A stretch of 64,000 bases of DNA from positions 62,001 through 126,000 of the forward strand of contig CAAEJV010000017.1 in assembly GCA_900756155.1 (NCBI GenBank), written 5' to 3'. Positions within the stretch are counted from its first letter, which is position 1, and every line of letters begins with the position of its first letter. The notes below the pieces were generated by a model, which saw only the letters and a list, made by a program, of their open reading frames with translations, had not been told where the DNA came from and did no database searches. Below are positions 38,162 through 47,163 of this stretch, piece by piece. This DNA is from Pasteurellaceae bacterium. GTDB lineage: Bacteria; Pseudomonadota; Gammaproteobacteria; Enterobacterales; Pasteurellaceae. The position numbers were made by a program, and so were the translations under genes.

Positions 38162-39445
38162 ATGACACAACATTCAACTCCACTTCGTTTTATTACTGCC
38201 GGTAGTGTAGATGACGGGAAAAGTACCTTAATCGGCCGTTTACTTTACGATAGCAAAGCGTTATTGACCGACCAAATCAAAACCCTTAACGCAGGAAAAG
38301 AGAAAGGTAATAAAGAAGCCATTGATTTTTCTATTTTGACAGATGGTTTGGAAGCAGAACGTGAGCAGGGCATTACCATTGATGTAGCGTATCGCTATTT
38401 CTCTACGGCAAAACGTAAATTCATCATTGCCGACACCCCAGGACATGAGCAATACACACGTAACATGGTGACAGGGGCAAGCACGGCATCTGCTGCAATC
38501 GTCTTAATCGATGCTTCTCAGCTGAATTTTAATGAGAAACCGTTACAACTCTTACCACAAACTAAACGCCATTCAGCGATTTTACGTCAATTAAATTGTC
38601 CACACATTTTAGTGGCGGTGAACAAAATGGATTTATTGGATTACAGCGAAGAAAAATTCAATGCCATAGTAGAGGCGTATCGTCAATTGGCGGCACAACT
38701 TGGATTAAAAGATGTGCATTTTGTGCCGGTATCTGCATTGCTTGGCGATAACCTAGTATATGCAAGTGAAAGCACCTCTTGGTATCAAGGCGAACCTTTA
38801 CTCACCATTTTAGAAAATTTACCGAGTGTGGATGAGGTGGGTCATTCCAATGCTGATCTCTATTTTCCGGTGCAATTAGTGGTGCGTCAGGATGCGGATA
38901 AAGCCGATGATTTCCGCGGTTATCAAGGTCGAATCGAACGTGGCTCAGTGCAACTGGGGCAGACTATTCGAATTGAGCCGAATGGATTAACCGCTAAAGT
39001 GACTGAGATTATTACGCCAAAAGGTGAGGTGACACAGGCGGTGGCTGGGGAAGTGATTACCTTACGTTTAGATCGCGACATTGATATTTCCCGTGGTGAT
39101 TTATTTGTAGATGAAAGTTCACCGCTTACACCACAAAAGCAACTTGAAGCCATAATTTGTTGGTTTGATGAACGCCCATTAAATACCGCCCGTAAATATT
39201 TACTTAAACATGGTACACAAACCGTATTTGCCAAAATCAGTGAAATTGAAAGCGTGTTAAATGTTCATACACTCGAACAAGAAAGTGGTGCTACAGCCTT
39301 AAAGATGAATGATATTGCTCGAGTGCGTTTAAGTTTACAGAAACCGATTGTTGCCACAACTTATGAAGAAAATATTGCTGGTGGTGCCTTTATTTTAGTT
39401 GATGAAGCAACTTATAACACAGTAGCAGCCGGTATGATTCTCTAA
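38162..39445 (+). CDS. cysN: Sulfate adenylyltransferase subunit 1 (GTPase)
   Basis: The GTPase subunit of ATP sulfurylase. It has an EF-Tu-like G domain with G1 AGSVDDGKST, G3 DTPGHEQYTRNM and G4 VNKMDLLDY, then two beta-barrel domains. At 427 residues it ends without a fused CysC (APS kinase) domain. The ATG follows AAGGAAGAAAT. It is separated from cysD by a repeat element but remains in the same orientation as the cysG-cysH-cysD genes. Confidence 0.95.
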   Translation: MTQHSTPLRFITAGSVDDGKSTLIGRLLYDSKALLTDQIKTLNAGKEKGNKEAIDFSILTDGLEAEREQGITIDVAYRYFSTAKRKFIIADTPGHEQYTRNMVTGASTASAAIVLIDASQLNFNEKPLQLLPQTKRHSAILRQLNCPHILVAVNKMDLLDYSEEKFNAIVEAYRQLAAQLGLKDVHFVPVSALLGDNLVYASESTSWYQGEPLLTILENLPSVDEVGHSNADLYFPVQLVVRQDADKADDFRGYQGRIERGSVQLGQTIRIEPNGLTAKVTEIITPKGEVTQAVAGEVITLRLDRDIDISRGDLFVDESSPLTPQKQLEAIICWFDERPLNTARKYLLKHGTQTVFAKISEIESVLNVHTLEQESGATALKMNDIARVRLSLQKPIVATTYEENIAGGAFILVDEATYNTVAAGMIL

Positions 39446-39505
39446 CTCGCGCTTTCTTTAATATGTGAATTTACTGATATTACTCATTTTCTTGTGGGGA
39501 AACTT

Positions 39506-41299
39506 ATGCAACACAACAATCCATTACCAACAGAAATACTGAATCTCTTACCAACGCTAACGCCTCTTCAATTGGCATGGCTTTCCGGTTATGCATGGTC
39601 GCAAGCTTCCGGTGTAGAACAACAGGTCGCAGGGCAACATTTGGCAGCAAATTTGACCGCACTTTCGGCAGAACCTTTTTCAATTACAGTGCTTTCAGGC
39701 TCACAAACCGGCAATGCCAAATCGGTGGCGGATAAAGTTGCCGCAGAGCTTACTGAAGTCGGTATTGCCGTGAAACGTGTCGCTTTAAAAGATTACAAAG
39801 CGAAAACCATTACAGATGAAAAATACCTGCTCTTAGTGACCTCCACGCAAGGTGAAGGCGAGCCACCAGAAGAAGGGGTGGTATTGTATAAGTTATTAAA
39901 CGGTAAAAAAGCACCAAAACTCACCAAACTGCAATTTGCTGTGTTGGGGTTAGGGGATAGTTCTTATCCGAATTTCTGCCAAGCAGGCAAGGATTTTGAT
40001 CAGCGTTTTGCCGAATTAGGCGCGACGCGTTTATTTGAGCGAGTGGATGCAGATTTAGATTACAGTGCAACCGCGGAACAATGGATCCGAGATATTGTGG
40101 CTATCGTAAAAGAAAAGGCTGCGCAGGCTTCACCGGTTGTGCAAAGTATTGCTACAGCTACAACCGCACCGGTAGCCAAGGAAAGCCAATACAATAAAGC
40201 CAATCCATTTCCTGCAACGTTAATCACTAACCAGAAAATTACCGGTCGTCAGTCGGATAAAGATGTGCGTCATTTAGAATTTAATTTAGCGGGGGCGGAT
40301 CTTCATTACCAAGCGGGAGATGCACTCGGTGTATGGTTTGACAATGATCCTAAGTTAGTCGATGAAATTTTATCGCTCGCACAGATTGATCCTACTACAG
40401 AAGTGACAATTGAGGGAAAAGCGCAAACTATTTCGACCGCACTTTTATCGCATTTAGAGCTTACTCAAAACACGCCGGTTTTTGTGAAAGGCTATGCAGC
40501 CTTGGCGCATAACGAACAGTTAAACGATTTGGTTGCGGATAATCAAGCATTGCAAGAATTGGTTCAACGCACACCGATTGTGGATGTGTTACATAAATTT
40601 CCTGCAAAATTAACCGCTGAACAACTGGTTTCATTATTGCGTCCTTTAACGCCTCGTTTGTATTCCATTTCATCTTCTCCAGCAGAGGTTGGGGAAGAAG
40701 TGCATCTAACTGTTGGCGTGGTACGTTTTGAACATGAAGGTCGAGCACGCAGCGGCGCAGCTTCAAGCTTTTTAGCGGATCGCGTAGAAGAAGATGGTGC
40801 TGTGCGTGTATTTGTAGAGCATAACGATAATTTTCGTCTGCCAAATGACACGACTAAGCCAATTATTATGGTGGGTTCCGGTACCGGCGTGGCACCATTC
40901 CGTGCCTTTATGCAGCAACGCGTAGCCGATGAGGCAAATGGTAAAAACTGGCTGATTTTTGGTAATCCGCATTTTGCCAGCGATTTCCTTTATCAAACCG
41001 AATGGCAACAATTTGCCAAAGAGGGCTTCTTGCATAAATACGATTTTGCTTGGTCACGCGATCAAGAGAAGAAGATCTATGTGCAAGATAAAATTCGTGA
41101 AAATTCGACCGCACTTTGGCAATGGTTACAAGAAGGCGCTTATTTTTATGTGTGTGGTGATGCAGCCAAAATGGCAAAAGATGTGGAACAAGCATTACTC
41201 GAAGTCATTGCTAAAGAAGGCAATTTAAGTCCGGATGAAGCAGAAGATTATTTAAATGAACTGCGTGAAGAAAAACGTTATCAACGTGATGTGTACTAG
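39506..41299 (+). CDS. cysJ: Sulfite reductase (NADPH) flavoprotein alpha subunit
   Basis: Transfers electrons from NADPH through FAD and FMN to CysI. An N-terminal flavodoxin domain ([31 protein letters not shown]) is followed by an FAD/NADPH reductase module ([20 protein letters not shown] split, [32 protein letters not shown]). The C-terminus KRYQRDVY is typical of CysJ. The ATG at 39506 (MQHNNPLP) follows TGGGGAAACTT and is preferred to the GTG at 39494; the product is 597 residues. Three uptake signals are embedded in the coding region. Confidence 0.95.
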   Translation: MQHNNPLPTEILNLLPTLTPLQLAWLSGYAWSQASGVEQQVAGQHLAANLTALSAEPFSITVLSGSQTGNAKSVADKVAAELTEVGIAVKRVALKDYKAKTITDEKYLLLVTSTQGEGEPPEEGVVLYKLLNGKKAPKLTKLQFAVLGLGDSSYPNFCQAGKDFDQRFAELGATRLFERVDADLDYSATAEQWIRDIVAIVKEKAAQASPVVQSIATATTAPVAKESQYNKANPFPATLITNQKITGRQSDKDVRHLEFNLAGADLHYQAGDALGVWFDNDPKLVDEILSLAQIDPTTEVTIEGKAQTISTALLSHLELTQNTPVFVKGYAALAHNEQLNDLVADNQALQELVQRTPIVDVLHKFPAKLTAEQLVSLLRPLTPRLYSISSSPAEVGEEVHLTVGVVRFEHEGRARSGAASSFLADRVEEDGAVRVFVEHNDNFRLPNDTTKPIIMVGSGTGVAPFRAFMQQRVADEANGKNWLIFGNPHFASDFLYQTEWQQFAKEGFLHKYDFAWSRDQEKKIYVQDKIRENSTALWQWLQEGAYFYVCGDAAKMAKDVEQALLEVIAKEGNLSPDEAEDYLNELREEKRYQRDVY

Positions 41300-41316
41300 A
41301 TTTGTGGGGTGAAAAA

Positions 41317-43083
41317 ATGACAGAGCAAAACAAACAAAAAGGCTTGGAATGGCAAGAGAAACCGCTTTCTGACAATGAACGCTTAAAAACCGACAGTAAC
41401 TTTTTACGCGGTACGATTTTGGATGATTTAGAGGATTCCTTAACCGGAGGTTTCCGTGGGGATAACTTTCAACTAATCCGTTTCCACGGTATGTATGAAC
41501 AAGACGATCGCGATATTCGTGCCGAACGTGCAGAGGAAAAACTCGAACCGTTAAAATTTATGCTGTTACGTTGCCGTTTACCGGGGGGAATAATCAAACC
41601 ATTCCAATGGATTGAATTGGATAAATTTGCCCGTGAACACAGTTATTATCGTTCGATTCGTTTGACCAATCGTCAAACTTTCCAATATCACGGAGTGCCG
41701 AAAAGCCAATTACAAACTATGCATCGTTTATTGCATAGCTTGGGATTAGACTCCATTGCAACGGCTTCAGATATGAACCGTAATGTGTTGTGTACCTCGA
41801 ACCCAATTGAATCAAAACTGCATCAGCAGGCATATGAATATGCGAAGAAAATTTCAGAACATCTGTTACCACGTACACGAGGGTATTTAGATGTATGGAT
41901 TGATGGTAAGAAAGTCCAAAGTAGCGATGATTTTTTACAGGAAGAACCGATTCTCGGTAAAACTTATTTGCCACGTAAATTTAAAACAGCCGTGGTGATT
42001 CCACCACTCAATGACGTGGATTGTTATGGGAATGATTTAGATTTTGTCGCCATTGCAGACGAGAACGGCAATTTGGTTGGCTTTAATGTCTTGGCAGGCG
42101 GTGGCTTATCCCTTGAACATGGCAACACCAAAACCTATCCGCATATCTCCCTTGAATTGGGTTATGTGCCGTTGGAATATACCTTAAAAGCAGCGGAAGC
42201 TGTGGTGACAACCCAACGGGATTTTGGTAACCGTAGCGATCGTAAAAATGCACGTAGTCGTTATACCATTCAAAACATGGGATTAGATAATTTCCGCACT
42301 GAAGTAGAACGTCGAATGGGCATTCCATTTGAACCGATTCGTCCGTTTAAATTTACCGAACGCGGCGATCGTATCGGTTGGGTAAAAGGCATTGATAACA
42401 ACTGGCACTTGACCCTGTTTATCGAAAGTGGACGCTTGGTGGATAACGATGAGAAAAAATTACTGAGTGGTGTGTTGGAAATTGCCAAAATTCATAAGGG
42501 CGATTTTCGTATCACCGCCAACCAAAATCTGATCGTGGCAAATGTAGCGGAAGAGGATAAAGCACAAATTGAGCAAATTGCACGTGATTACGGTTTGATT
42601 CGTGATGATGTGAGTAAATTACGCGAAAACTCAATGTCCTGCGTTTCTTTCCCAACTTGTCCATTGGCGATGGCGGAATCAGAGCGAATTCTTCCAAGCT
42701 TTATTGATGAACTGGATAAAGTGATGGCGAAACATCAAGTGGCTGATGATTATATTGTTACACGTATTACCGGTTGCCCAAATGGATGTGGTCGCGCAAT
42801 GTTGGCGGAAATCGGTTTGGTGGGCAAAGCAATTGGTCGTTACAATTTGCATATTGGTGGGGATCGTGAAGGTGTGCGTATTCCACGTATTTATAAAGAA
42901 AATATCACGATTCCGGAAATTATCAGTGAGCTTGATACTCTGATTGGCCGCTGGGCAAATGAGCGTCATGCAAACGAAGGATTTGGTGATTTCACCATTC
43001 GTACCGGCATTATCAAGCCGGTGGTGAATGCACCAGTTGATTTCTGGGATGACTCAAAAGTGATTATTAAATCAGCGGCTTAA
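41317..43083 (+). CDS. cysI: Sulfite reductase hemoprotein beta subunit
   Basis: Reduces sulfite to sulfide using siroheme and a 4Fe-4S cluster. The cluster ligands are visible as [11 protein letters not shown] and [10 protein letters not shown]. The siroheme-binding arginine-rich region includes [12 protein letters not shown]. The ATG at 41317 (MTEQNKQK) follows GGGGTGAAAAA and is preferred to the TTG at 41302; the product is 588 residues. It starts 17 bases after cysJ and ends the assimilation cluster. Siroheme is supplied by CysG upstream. Confidence 0.95.
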   Translation: MTEQNKQKGLEWQEKPLSDNERLKTDSNFLRGTILDDLEDSLTGGFRGDNFQLIRFHGMYEQDDRDIRAERAEEKLEPLKFMLLRCRLPGGIIKPFQWIELDKFAREHSYYRSIRLTNRQTFQYHGVPKSQLQTMHRLLHSLGLDSIATASDMNRNVLCTSNPIESKLHQQAYEYAKKISEHLLPRTRGYLDVWIDGKKVQSSDDFLQEEPILGKTYLPRKFKTAVVIPPLNDVDCYGNDLDFVAIADENGNLVGFNVLAGGGLSLEHGNTKTYPHISLELGYVPLEYTLKAAEAVVTTQRDFGNRSDRKNARSRYTIQNMGLDNFRTEVERRMGIPFEPIRPFKFTERGDRIGWVKGIDNNWHLTLFIESGRLVDNDEKKLLSGVLEIAKIHKGDFRITANQNLIVANVAEEDKAQIEQIARDYGLIRDDVSKLRENSMSCVSFPTCPLAMAESERILPSFIDELDKVMAKHQVADDYIVTRITGCPNGCGRAMLAEIGLVGKAIGRYNLHIGGDREGVRIPRIYKENITIPEIISELDTLIGRWANERHANEGFGDFTIRTGIIKPVVNAPVDFWDDSKVIIKSAA

Positions 43084-43088
43084 TGTAC

Positions 43089-43118
43089 AAAAGTGCGGTC
43101 GGTTTTGACCGCACTTTT
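43089..43118. terminator. Uptake-signal-pair terminator after cysI
   Basis: AAAAGTGCGGTC (43089-43100) pairs perfectly with 43107-43118, ending in TTTT. Confidence 0.85.
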
Positions 43119-43131
43119 AGTAGAAATAATA

Positions 43132-43167
43132 AAAAACCTTAGGTTTTAACCTAAGGTTTTTGTTTTT
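43132..43167. terminator. Second bidirectional terminator between cysI and fur
   Basis: AAAAACCTTAGG (43132-43143) pairs perfectly with 43150-43161 around TTTTAA, with T's on the right and A's on the left. It probably serves the leftward fldA-fur operon as well as backing up the cysI terminator. Confidence 0.85.
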
Positions 43168-43176
43168 TAGCAAGAA

Positions 43177-43611
43177 TTATTTTTTCTCTTCACATTTGTT
43201 GATATCGCTACATTTGCCGTAGAGATATAAACTGTGTGCTTTTAATTTGATGCCATGTTGTTCACTGATTTCTTTTTGACGTTGTTCAATAATGTTATCA
43301 GTAAACTCAAATACTTTGCCACAATCTTCACAGATAATGTGATCGTGGTGCTCTGTTGGTGCAAGCTCAAAAACAGATTTGTTGCCTTCAAAATTATGGC
43401 GAATCAAGATATGCGCTTCATCAAATTGGTTAAGCACGCGATATACAGTTGCAAGGCCAATATCACTGCCTTGCTCTAACAAGATTTTATATACTTCTTC
43501 AGCTGAGAAATGTTCATGTTTATGCTCTTGCATTAATGCAAGGATAGTGAGCCGAGGTTCAGTAATTTTTAATCCTGCTTTTTTGAGTAATTTGATGTTT
43601 TCTTCAGACAT
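43177..43611 (-). CDS. fur: Ferric uptake regulator
   Basis: An iron-responsive transcriptional repressor of 144 residues. The N-terminal winged helix (LKKAGLKITEPRLTILALMQ, ATVYRVLNQFDEA) is followed by the metal-binding dimerisation domain with HHDHIICEDCGKVFEF and a C-terminal CSDINKCEEKK zinc-site pair. A good AAGGGAACATT site precedes the ATG. It lies downstream of fldA in a probable two-gene operon whose promoter carries Fur-box-like sites, suggesting autoregulation. Confidence 0.96.
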   Translation of the reverse strand: MSEENIKLLKKAGLKITEPRLTILALMQEHKHEHFSAEEVYKILLEQGSDIGLATVYRVLNQFDEAHILIRHNFEGNKSVFELAPTEHHDHIICEDCGKVFEFTDNIIEQRQKEISEQHGIKLKAHSLYLYGKCSDINKCEEKK

Positions 43612-43644
43612 AATGTTCCCTTAAATTTGCTAAATTAGAGATGG

Positions 43645-44169
43645 TTAAGCTAATTCTGCTAAACACATTTCATCGTAGATTTGTTTTGTCCATTTCTCTA
43701 CGCGTTCTGCAGTAAGTTCAGGTTGACGATCTTCATCAATACATAAACCGATAAAGTTTCCATCATCTAATAATGCCTTTGAGGATTCAAAGGTATAACC
43801 ATCCGTTGGCCAGTTCCCTACAATAATCGCACCGCGTGGTTCAACGATATCTCGTACTGTACCGATCGCATCACAGAAATAATCTGCGTAGTCTTCTTGA
43901 TCGCCACAGCCAAAGATACCGACTAATTTGTCAGTAAAATCAATTTCTTCTAAGGTTGGGAAAAAATCATCCCAGTCAGCTTGTGCTTCACCGTAATACC
44001 AAGTTGGAATACCGAAAAGTAAAAAATCATAACCTTCGATATCTTCTTTAGAGCTTTTTGCAATGTCACGAATATCAACGAGTTCGTTGCCTAATTGCTT
44101 TTGAATCATTTTTGCAATGTTTTCTGTATTACCTGTGTCACTACCGTAAAATAAACCGACAACTGCCAT
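43645..44169 (-). CDS. fldA: Flavodoxin I
   Basis: An FMN-binding electron carrier (174 residues). The phosphate loop LFYGSDTGNTENIAKM, the FMN-stacking region PTWYYGEAQADWDDFFP and GCGDQEDYADYFCDA identify a long-chain flavodoxin. The frame is open to 44223, but the ATG at 44169 (MAVVGLFY) follows AAAAGGAAAGAACA. It is the first gene of the fldA-fur operon, with 33 bases to fur. Confidence 0.95.
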   Translation of the reverse strand: MAVVGLFYGSDTGNTENIAKMIQKQLGNELVDIRDIAKSSKEDIEGYDFLLFGIPTWYYGEAQADWDDFFPTLEEIDFTDKLVGIFGCGDQEDYADYFCDAIGTVRDIVEPRGAIIVGNWPTDGYTFESSKALLDDGNFIGLCIDEDRQPELTAERVEKWTKQIYDEMCLAELA

Positions 44170-44250
44170 TGTTCTTTCCTTTTGAAATAAAATTAGGTGA
44201 GTAGAAAAAAGATGAGGGATCAAAGCCCCACAATTTGTGCGAACTATAAC

Positions 44251-44285
44251 ATAAATGAATTCTCATTTGAATAGAATAATTCTCA
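44251..44285 (-). promoter_or_regulatory. Tandem Fur-box-like sites upstream of fldA-fur
   Basis: Reading leftward, TGAGAATTATTCTAT (44285-44271) and TGAGAATTCATTTAT (44265-44251) resemble the 7-1-7 Fur consensus TGATAATNATTATCA. They lie 80-115 bases before fldA, spaced 20 bp apart. A third weaker match (TAAGAATTAATCGTT) lies just upstream, overlapping the end of ybfF. Confidence 0.7.
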
Positions 44286-44295
44286 TTTAAAACGA

Positions 44296-45081
44296 TTAAT
44301 TCTTATTTAGAAACCTATCAATAGCACGTATCACAAAATCAGGTTTTTCTGCATGAACCCAGTGCCCACAACCATTGATGGTGAAGGAGGTCGCATTCGG
44401 GAATTGTTTTAGAATGGTTTCGGTATATTCAGGTTTAATATAAGATGAAAGCCCACCTTTGATGAAGAGTGTAGGCGTATTAGCGAAGACCTCTTGCCAA
44501 TCCATTAGCTCCGCATAATGTTCAAAAAGTGCGGTCAAATTGAAACGAAAATATTCACTTGAAGACGGCTCAAAAGATTTCAACATAAATTGCACCACAC
44601 TCGGATCGGCAATTTCAGTTTCTAAAATAGGCTTAGCTTGTTGACGAGTTTGTGGCTGCGCTTTTTTCACAGCAAACAAACCACGGAACACATCATCATG
44701 TCCAGCACTGCTATTTGCGACTGGGGCAATATCAATGACGACCAATTTTTCTACGCGCTGTGGTTGAAGAGCGGTCATTTTCATGGCCGTTTTTCCACCC
44801 ATTGAATGACCAATTAAGATAATCTTATCTAATTGAAGATGATCGATAAGTTGCCATACATCATCAGCCATGACATCGTAATTCATTGTTTCTGAATGAA
44901 AACTATGCCCATGATTACGTAAATCTACGCGCAAAATATTATAGTTATCGCTAAATGCACGCGCGATGACACCAAGATTATTCATATCCCCAAATAAGCC
45001 GTGAATGAAAACTAAAGTGGGCGAATTAATTGATTGTTTTGCTTGGTGAAATTGATGGTTTAATAATTGGGAAGATGACAT
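44296..45081 (-). CDS. ybfF: Alpha/beta hydrolase (YbfF esterase)
   Basis: A cytoplasmic alpha/beta-hydrolase of 261 residues. The oxyanion region FIHGLFGDMNNLG, the nucleophile elbow GHSMGGKTA (Ser) and the catalytic His in GCGHWVHAEKP are present. It resembles E. coli YbfF, which hydrolyses short acyl esters including palmitoyl-CoA; the natural substrate is not settled. It lies upstream of fldA-fur in the same orientation, as in other Enterobacterales and Pasteurellales genomes. The Shine-Dalgarno is weak. Confidence 0.88.
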   Translation of the reverse strand: MSSSQLLNHQFHQAKQSINSPTLVFIHGLFGDMNNLGVIARAFSDNYNILRVDLRNHGHSFHSETMNYDVMADDVWQLIDHLQLDKIILIGHSMGGKTAMKMTALQPQRVEKLVVIDIAPVANSSAGHDDVFRGLFAVKKAQPQTRQQAKPILETEIADPSVVQFMLKSFEPSSSEYFRFNLTALFEHYAELMDWQEVFANTPTLFIKGGLSSYIKPEYTETILKQFPNATSFTINGCGHWVHAEKPDFVIRAIDRFLNKN

Positions 45082-45151
45082 ATATTTTGCGTGAGAATTT
45101 GGTTAGAAATCGTTATAATGGGTGAAAATTTTAGCAAACGGAGAGAAAAAA

Positions 45152-45793
45152 ATGAAGATAATTGAAGTTGATGAAGAATTATATCAATACATTGCTGCAC
45201 AAACTCAGTCTATTGGGGAAAGTGCGTCTGATATTCTTCGCCGTTTGTTGAATTTACCCGCTCACGCAACAAGCAAGGTTGATTTCTTTGAATCAGACGT
45301 ATCAACTGAAAACACAAAAAGTGCGGTGCATTCTGAGCCTGTTTTAACGGAAAAAGCAACCGAAGCATCTCAACCAAAAGTTGAACCTGTCGAACCGCCA
45401 AAAGCAGTGAAAAAACAATCGGATGAAGCAATCAATCATATTGTTGATAAAGTCCGTGCGCTCTTGAATTCTGCTGAATTTAAAGAAGAGCCAAAAGCAG
45501 TCGTGCGTTTTTTAAGTATATTGCGTACGCTTTATCGTACCAATCCAGAAAGTTTCGCACAGGCAACAGAAAGCCTACAAGGTCGTACTCGTGTTTATTT
45601 TGCTCGTGACGAAGGGACGTTGCTTGTGGCGGGTAATCACACGAAACCAAAACAAATTCCTGACACACCGTATTGGGTGATTACTAATACCAATAGTAAT
45701 CGTAAGATGCTCATGCTAGAAGGGGCGATGCAATCTATGCATTTGCCGGAATATTTAATTGACGAAGTTCGCCCTTATTTCGTTAGCAACTAA
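45152..45793 (+). CDS. seqA: Negative regulator of replication initiation
   Basis: Binds hemimethylated GATC sites, sequesters oriC and organises new DNA. The N-terminal oligomerisation segment MKIIEVDEELYQYIAAQTQSIGESASDILRRLL (split) and the C-terminal DNA-binding domain (KTR-like GRTRVYFARDEGTLLVAG, TNTNSNRKMLML) are clear. A variable Glu/Pro-rich linker contains an uptake signal. The ATG at 45152 follows ACGGAGAGAAAAA and gives 213 residues; a GTG-started frame from 45122 is less likely. It is divergent from ybfF. Confidence 0.94.
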   Translation: MKIIEVDEELYQYIAAQTQSIGESASDILRRLLNLPAHATSKVDFFESDVSTENTKSAVHSEPVLTEKATEASQPKVEPVEPPKAVKKQSDEAINHIVDKVRALLNSAEFKEEPKAVVRFLSILRTLYRTNPESFAQATESLQGRTRVYFARDEGTLLVAGNHTKPKQIPDTPYWVITNTNSNRKMLMLEGAMQSMHLPEYLIDEVRPYFVSN

Positions 45794-45797
45794 GTCA

Positions 45798-47150
45798 ATG
45801 CAAAAATTCCCTTGGCAAGCATTTGCCCAAAATTCAGCGTATGCAGATCAGATCGCGTTGCGAAATTCGCAGGGCGATCCTTTTACTTGGGTGGAGCTTG
45901 CTGAGAAAATTAATCAAGTGGAAGCCTTTCTTTTACAAGAAGGTGTGACGACGCAAAGTGCGGTCGCTTTTTGCGGTAAAAATTCAGAACAGATCTTATT
46001 TCTCTATTTAGCGGTCATTCAGCTAGGCGCAAAAATTTTAGGTATCAATCCGGCATTTCCTCAAGAGAAAAGAGATGAGTTGTGCCAAGTGTATGGTGTG
46101 GATTTTTGTTATCAAACCGAAGATATTTGCTATTTAGTGACTAAAGCGTTAGCCCAACATGAAACCGATTGTACAAAAGCAGCTACGATGACGCTCACAT
46201 CGGGTTCGACTGGTTTGCCTAAGGCGGTGGTGCATAATATTTTTGCTCATTTAGCTAATGCTGAAGGCGTTTGTGCCTTAATGAATTTTGGCAAAGATCA
46301 ATCATGGCTACTTTCTTTACCGCTTTATCATGTTTCTGGACAAGGTATTGTGTGGCGTTGGCTGTATGCGGGAGCAACCTTGGTACTACCGAAAGAAGAT
46401 TTTTATCAATCTATTGGTGAAGTTTCCCATGTTTCTCTCGTGCCAACGCAATTGCAGCGTTGGTTTGATTATTTGGCGGAGCATCCTCAGCCAGTTCAAA
46501 CACAAGCCGTGTTATTAGGTGGGACACAAATCCCTGTTAAATTAACTCAAGCGTTAAATGAATTAGGGATTCGAAGTTATTCAGGTTATGGTATGACTGA
46601 AATGGCTTCTACTGCATTCGCTAAGCAATCGGATGGAAAAATTGGTGTAGGGCAACCTTTGCTTGGTCGAGAGTTCAAGTTAGTGAATGAAGAAGTTTGG
46701 TTAAAAGGTGCAGGGCTTGCCATGGGATATTGGCGCGATGGACGTATAGAACCACTCACGAATCACGAAGGCTGGTTCCAAACCAAAGATAAAGGTCAAT
46801 GGCTTGATGATGAATTAGTTATTCAAGGCCGATTGGATAATATGTTTATTTCTGGAGGTGAAAATATTCAACCAGAAGAAATTGAAAAAGTGATTGCACA
46901 ATCAGATTTGGTGAAACAAGTCTTTGTTTTGCCTCAACATGATGAGGAATTTGGTCAACGCCCAGTAGCGTTGGTGGAATTTCATATGCCGTTTAATGAA
47001 AGTGCGGTCGAATCTCTCAACGTTTTTTTACAAGGACGATTGGAACGATTTAAGCAACCCGTTGCCTACTATGAACTCCCGCAGGATTTAATCCAAGGGG
47101 CAATAAAGATTTCTCGCAAAGCACTCGCCGATTGGCTGTTGCAACAATAG
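45798..47150 (+). CDS. menE: O-succinylbenzoate-CoA ligase
   Basis: An AMP-forming acyl-CoA ligase of menaquinone synthesis. The AMP-binding P-loop reads MTLTSGSTGLPKAVVHN. YSGYGMTEMAS, TKDKGQWLDDELVIQGRLDNMFISGGENIQPEEIE (split) and the catalytic lysine in GAIKISRKAL complete the ANL signature. The start ATG is only 4 bases after the seqA stop with little Shine-Dalgarno, so it is probably translated by coupling to seqA. The product is 451 residues. Other men genes are outside the window. Confidence 0.92.
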   Translation: MQKFPWQAFAQNSAYADQIALRNSQGDPFTWVELAEKINQVEAFLLQEGVTTQSAVAFCGKNSEQILFLYLAVIQLGAKILGINPAFPQEKRDELCQVYGVDFCYQTEDICYLVTKALAQHETDCTKAATMTLTSGSTGLPKAVVHNIFAHLANAEGVCALMNFGKDQSWLLSLPLYHVSGQGIVWRWLYAGATLVLPKEDFYQSIGEVSHVSLVPTQLQRWFDYLAEHPQPVQTQAVLLGGTQIPVKLTQALNELGIRSYSGYGMTEMASTAFAKQSDGKIGVGQPLLGREFKLVNEEVWLKGAGLAMGYWRDGRIEPLTNHEGWFQTKDKGQWLDDELVIQGRLDNMFISGGENIQPEEIEKVIAQSDLVKQVFVLPQHDEEFGQRPVALVEFHMPFNESAVESLNVFLQGRLERFKQPVAYYELPQDLIQGAIKISRKALADWLLQQ

Positions 47151-47163
47151 GAAAGTTAGTTTA

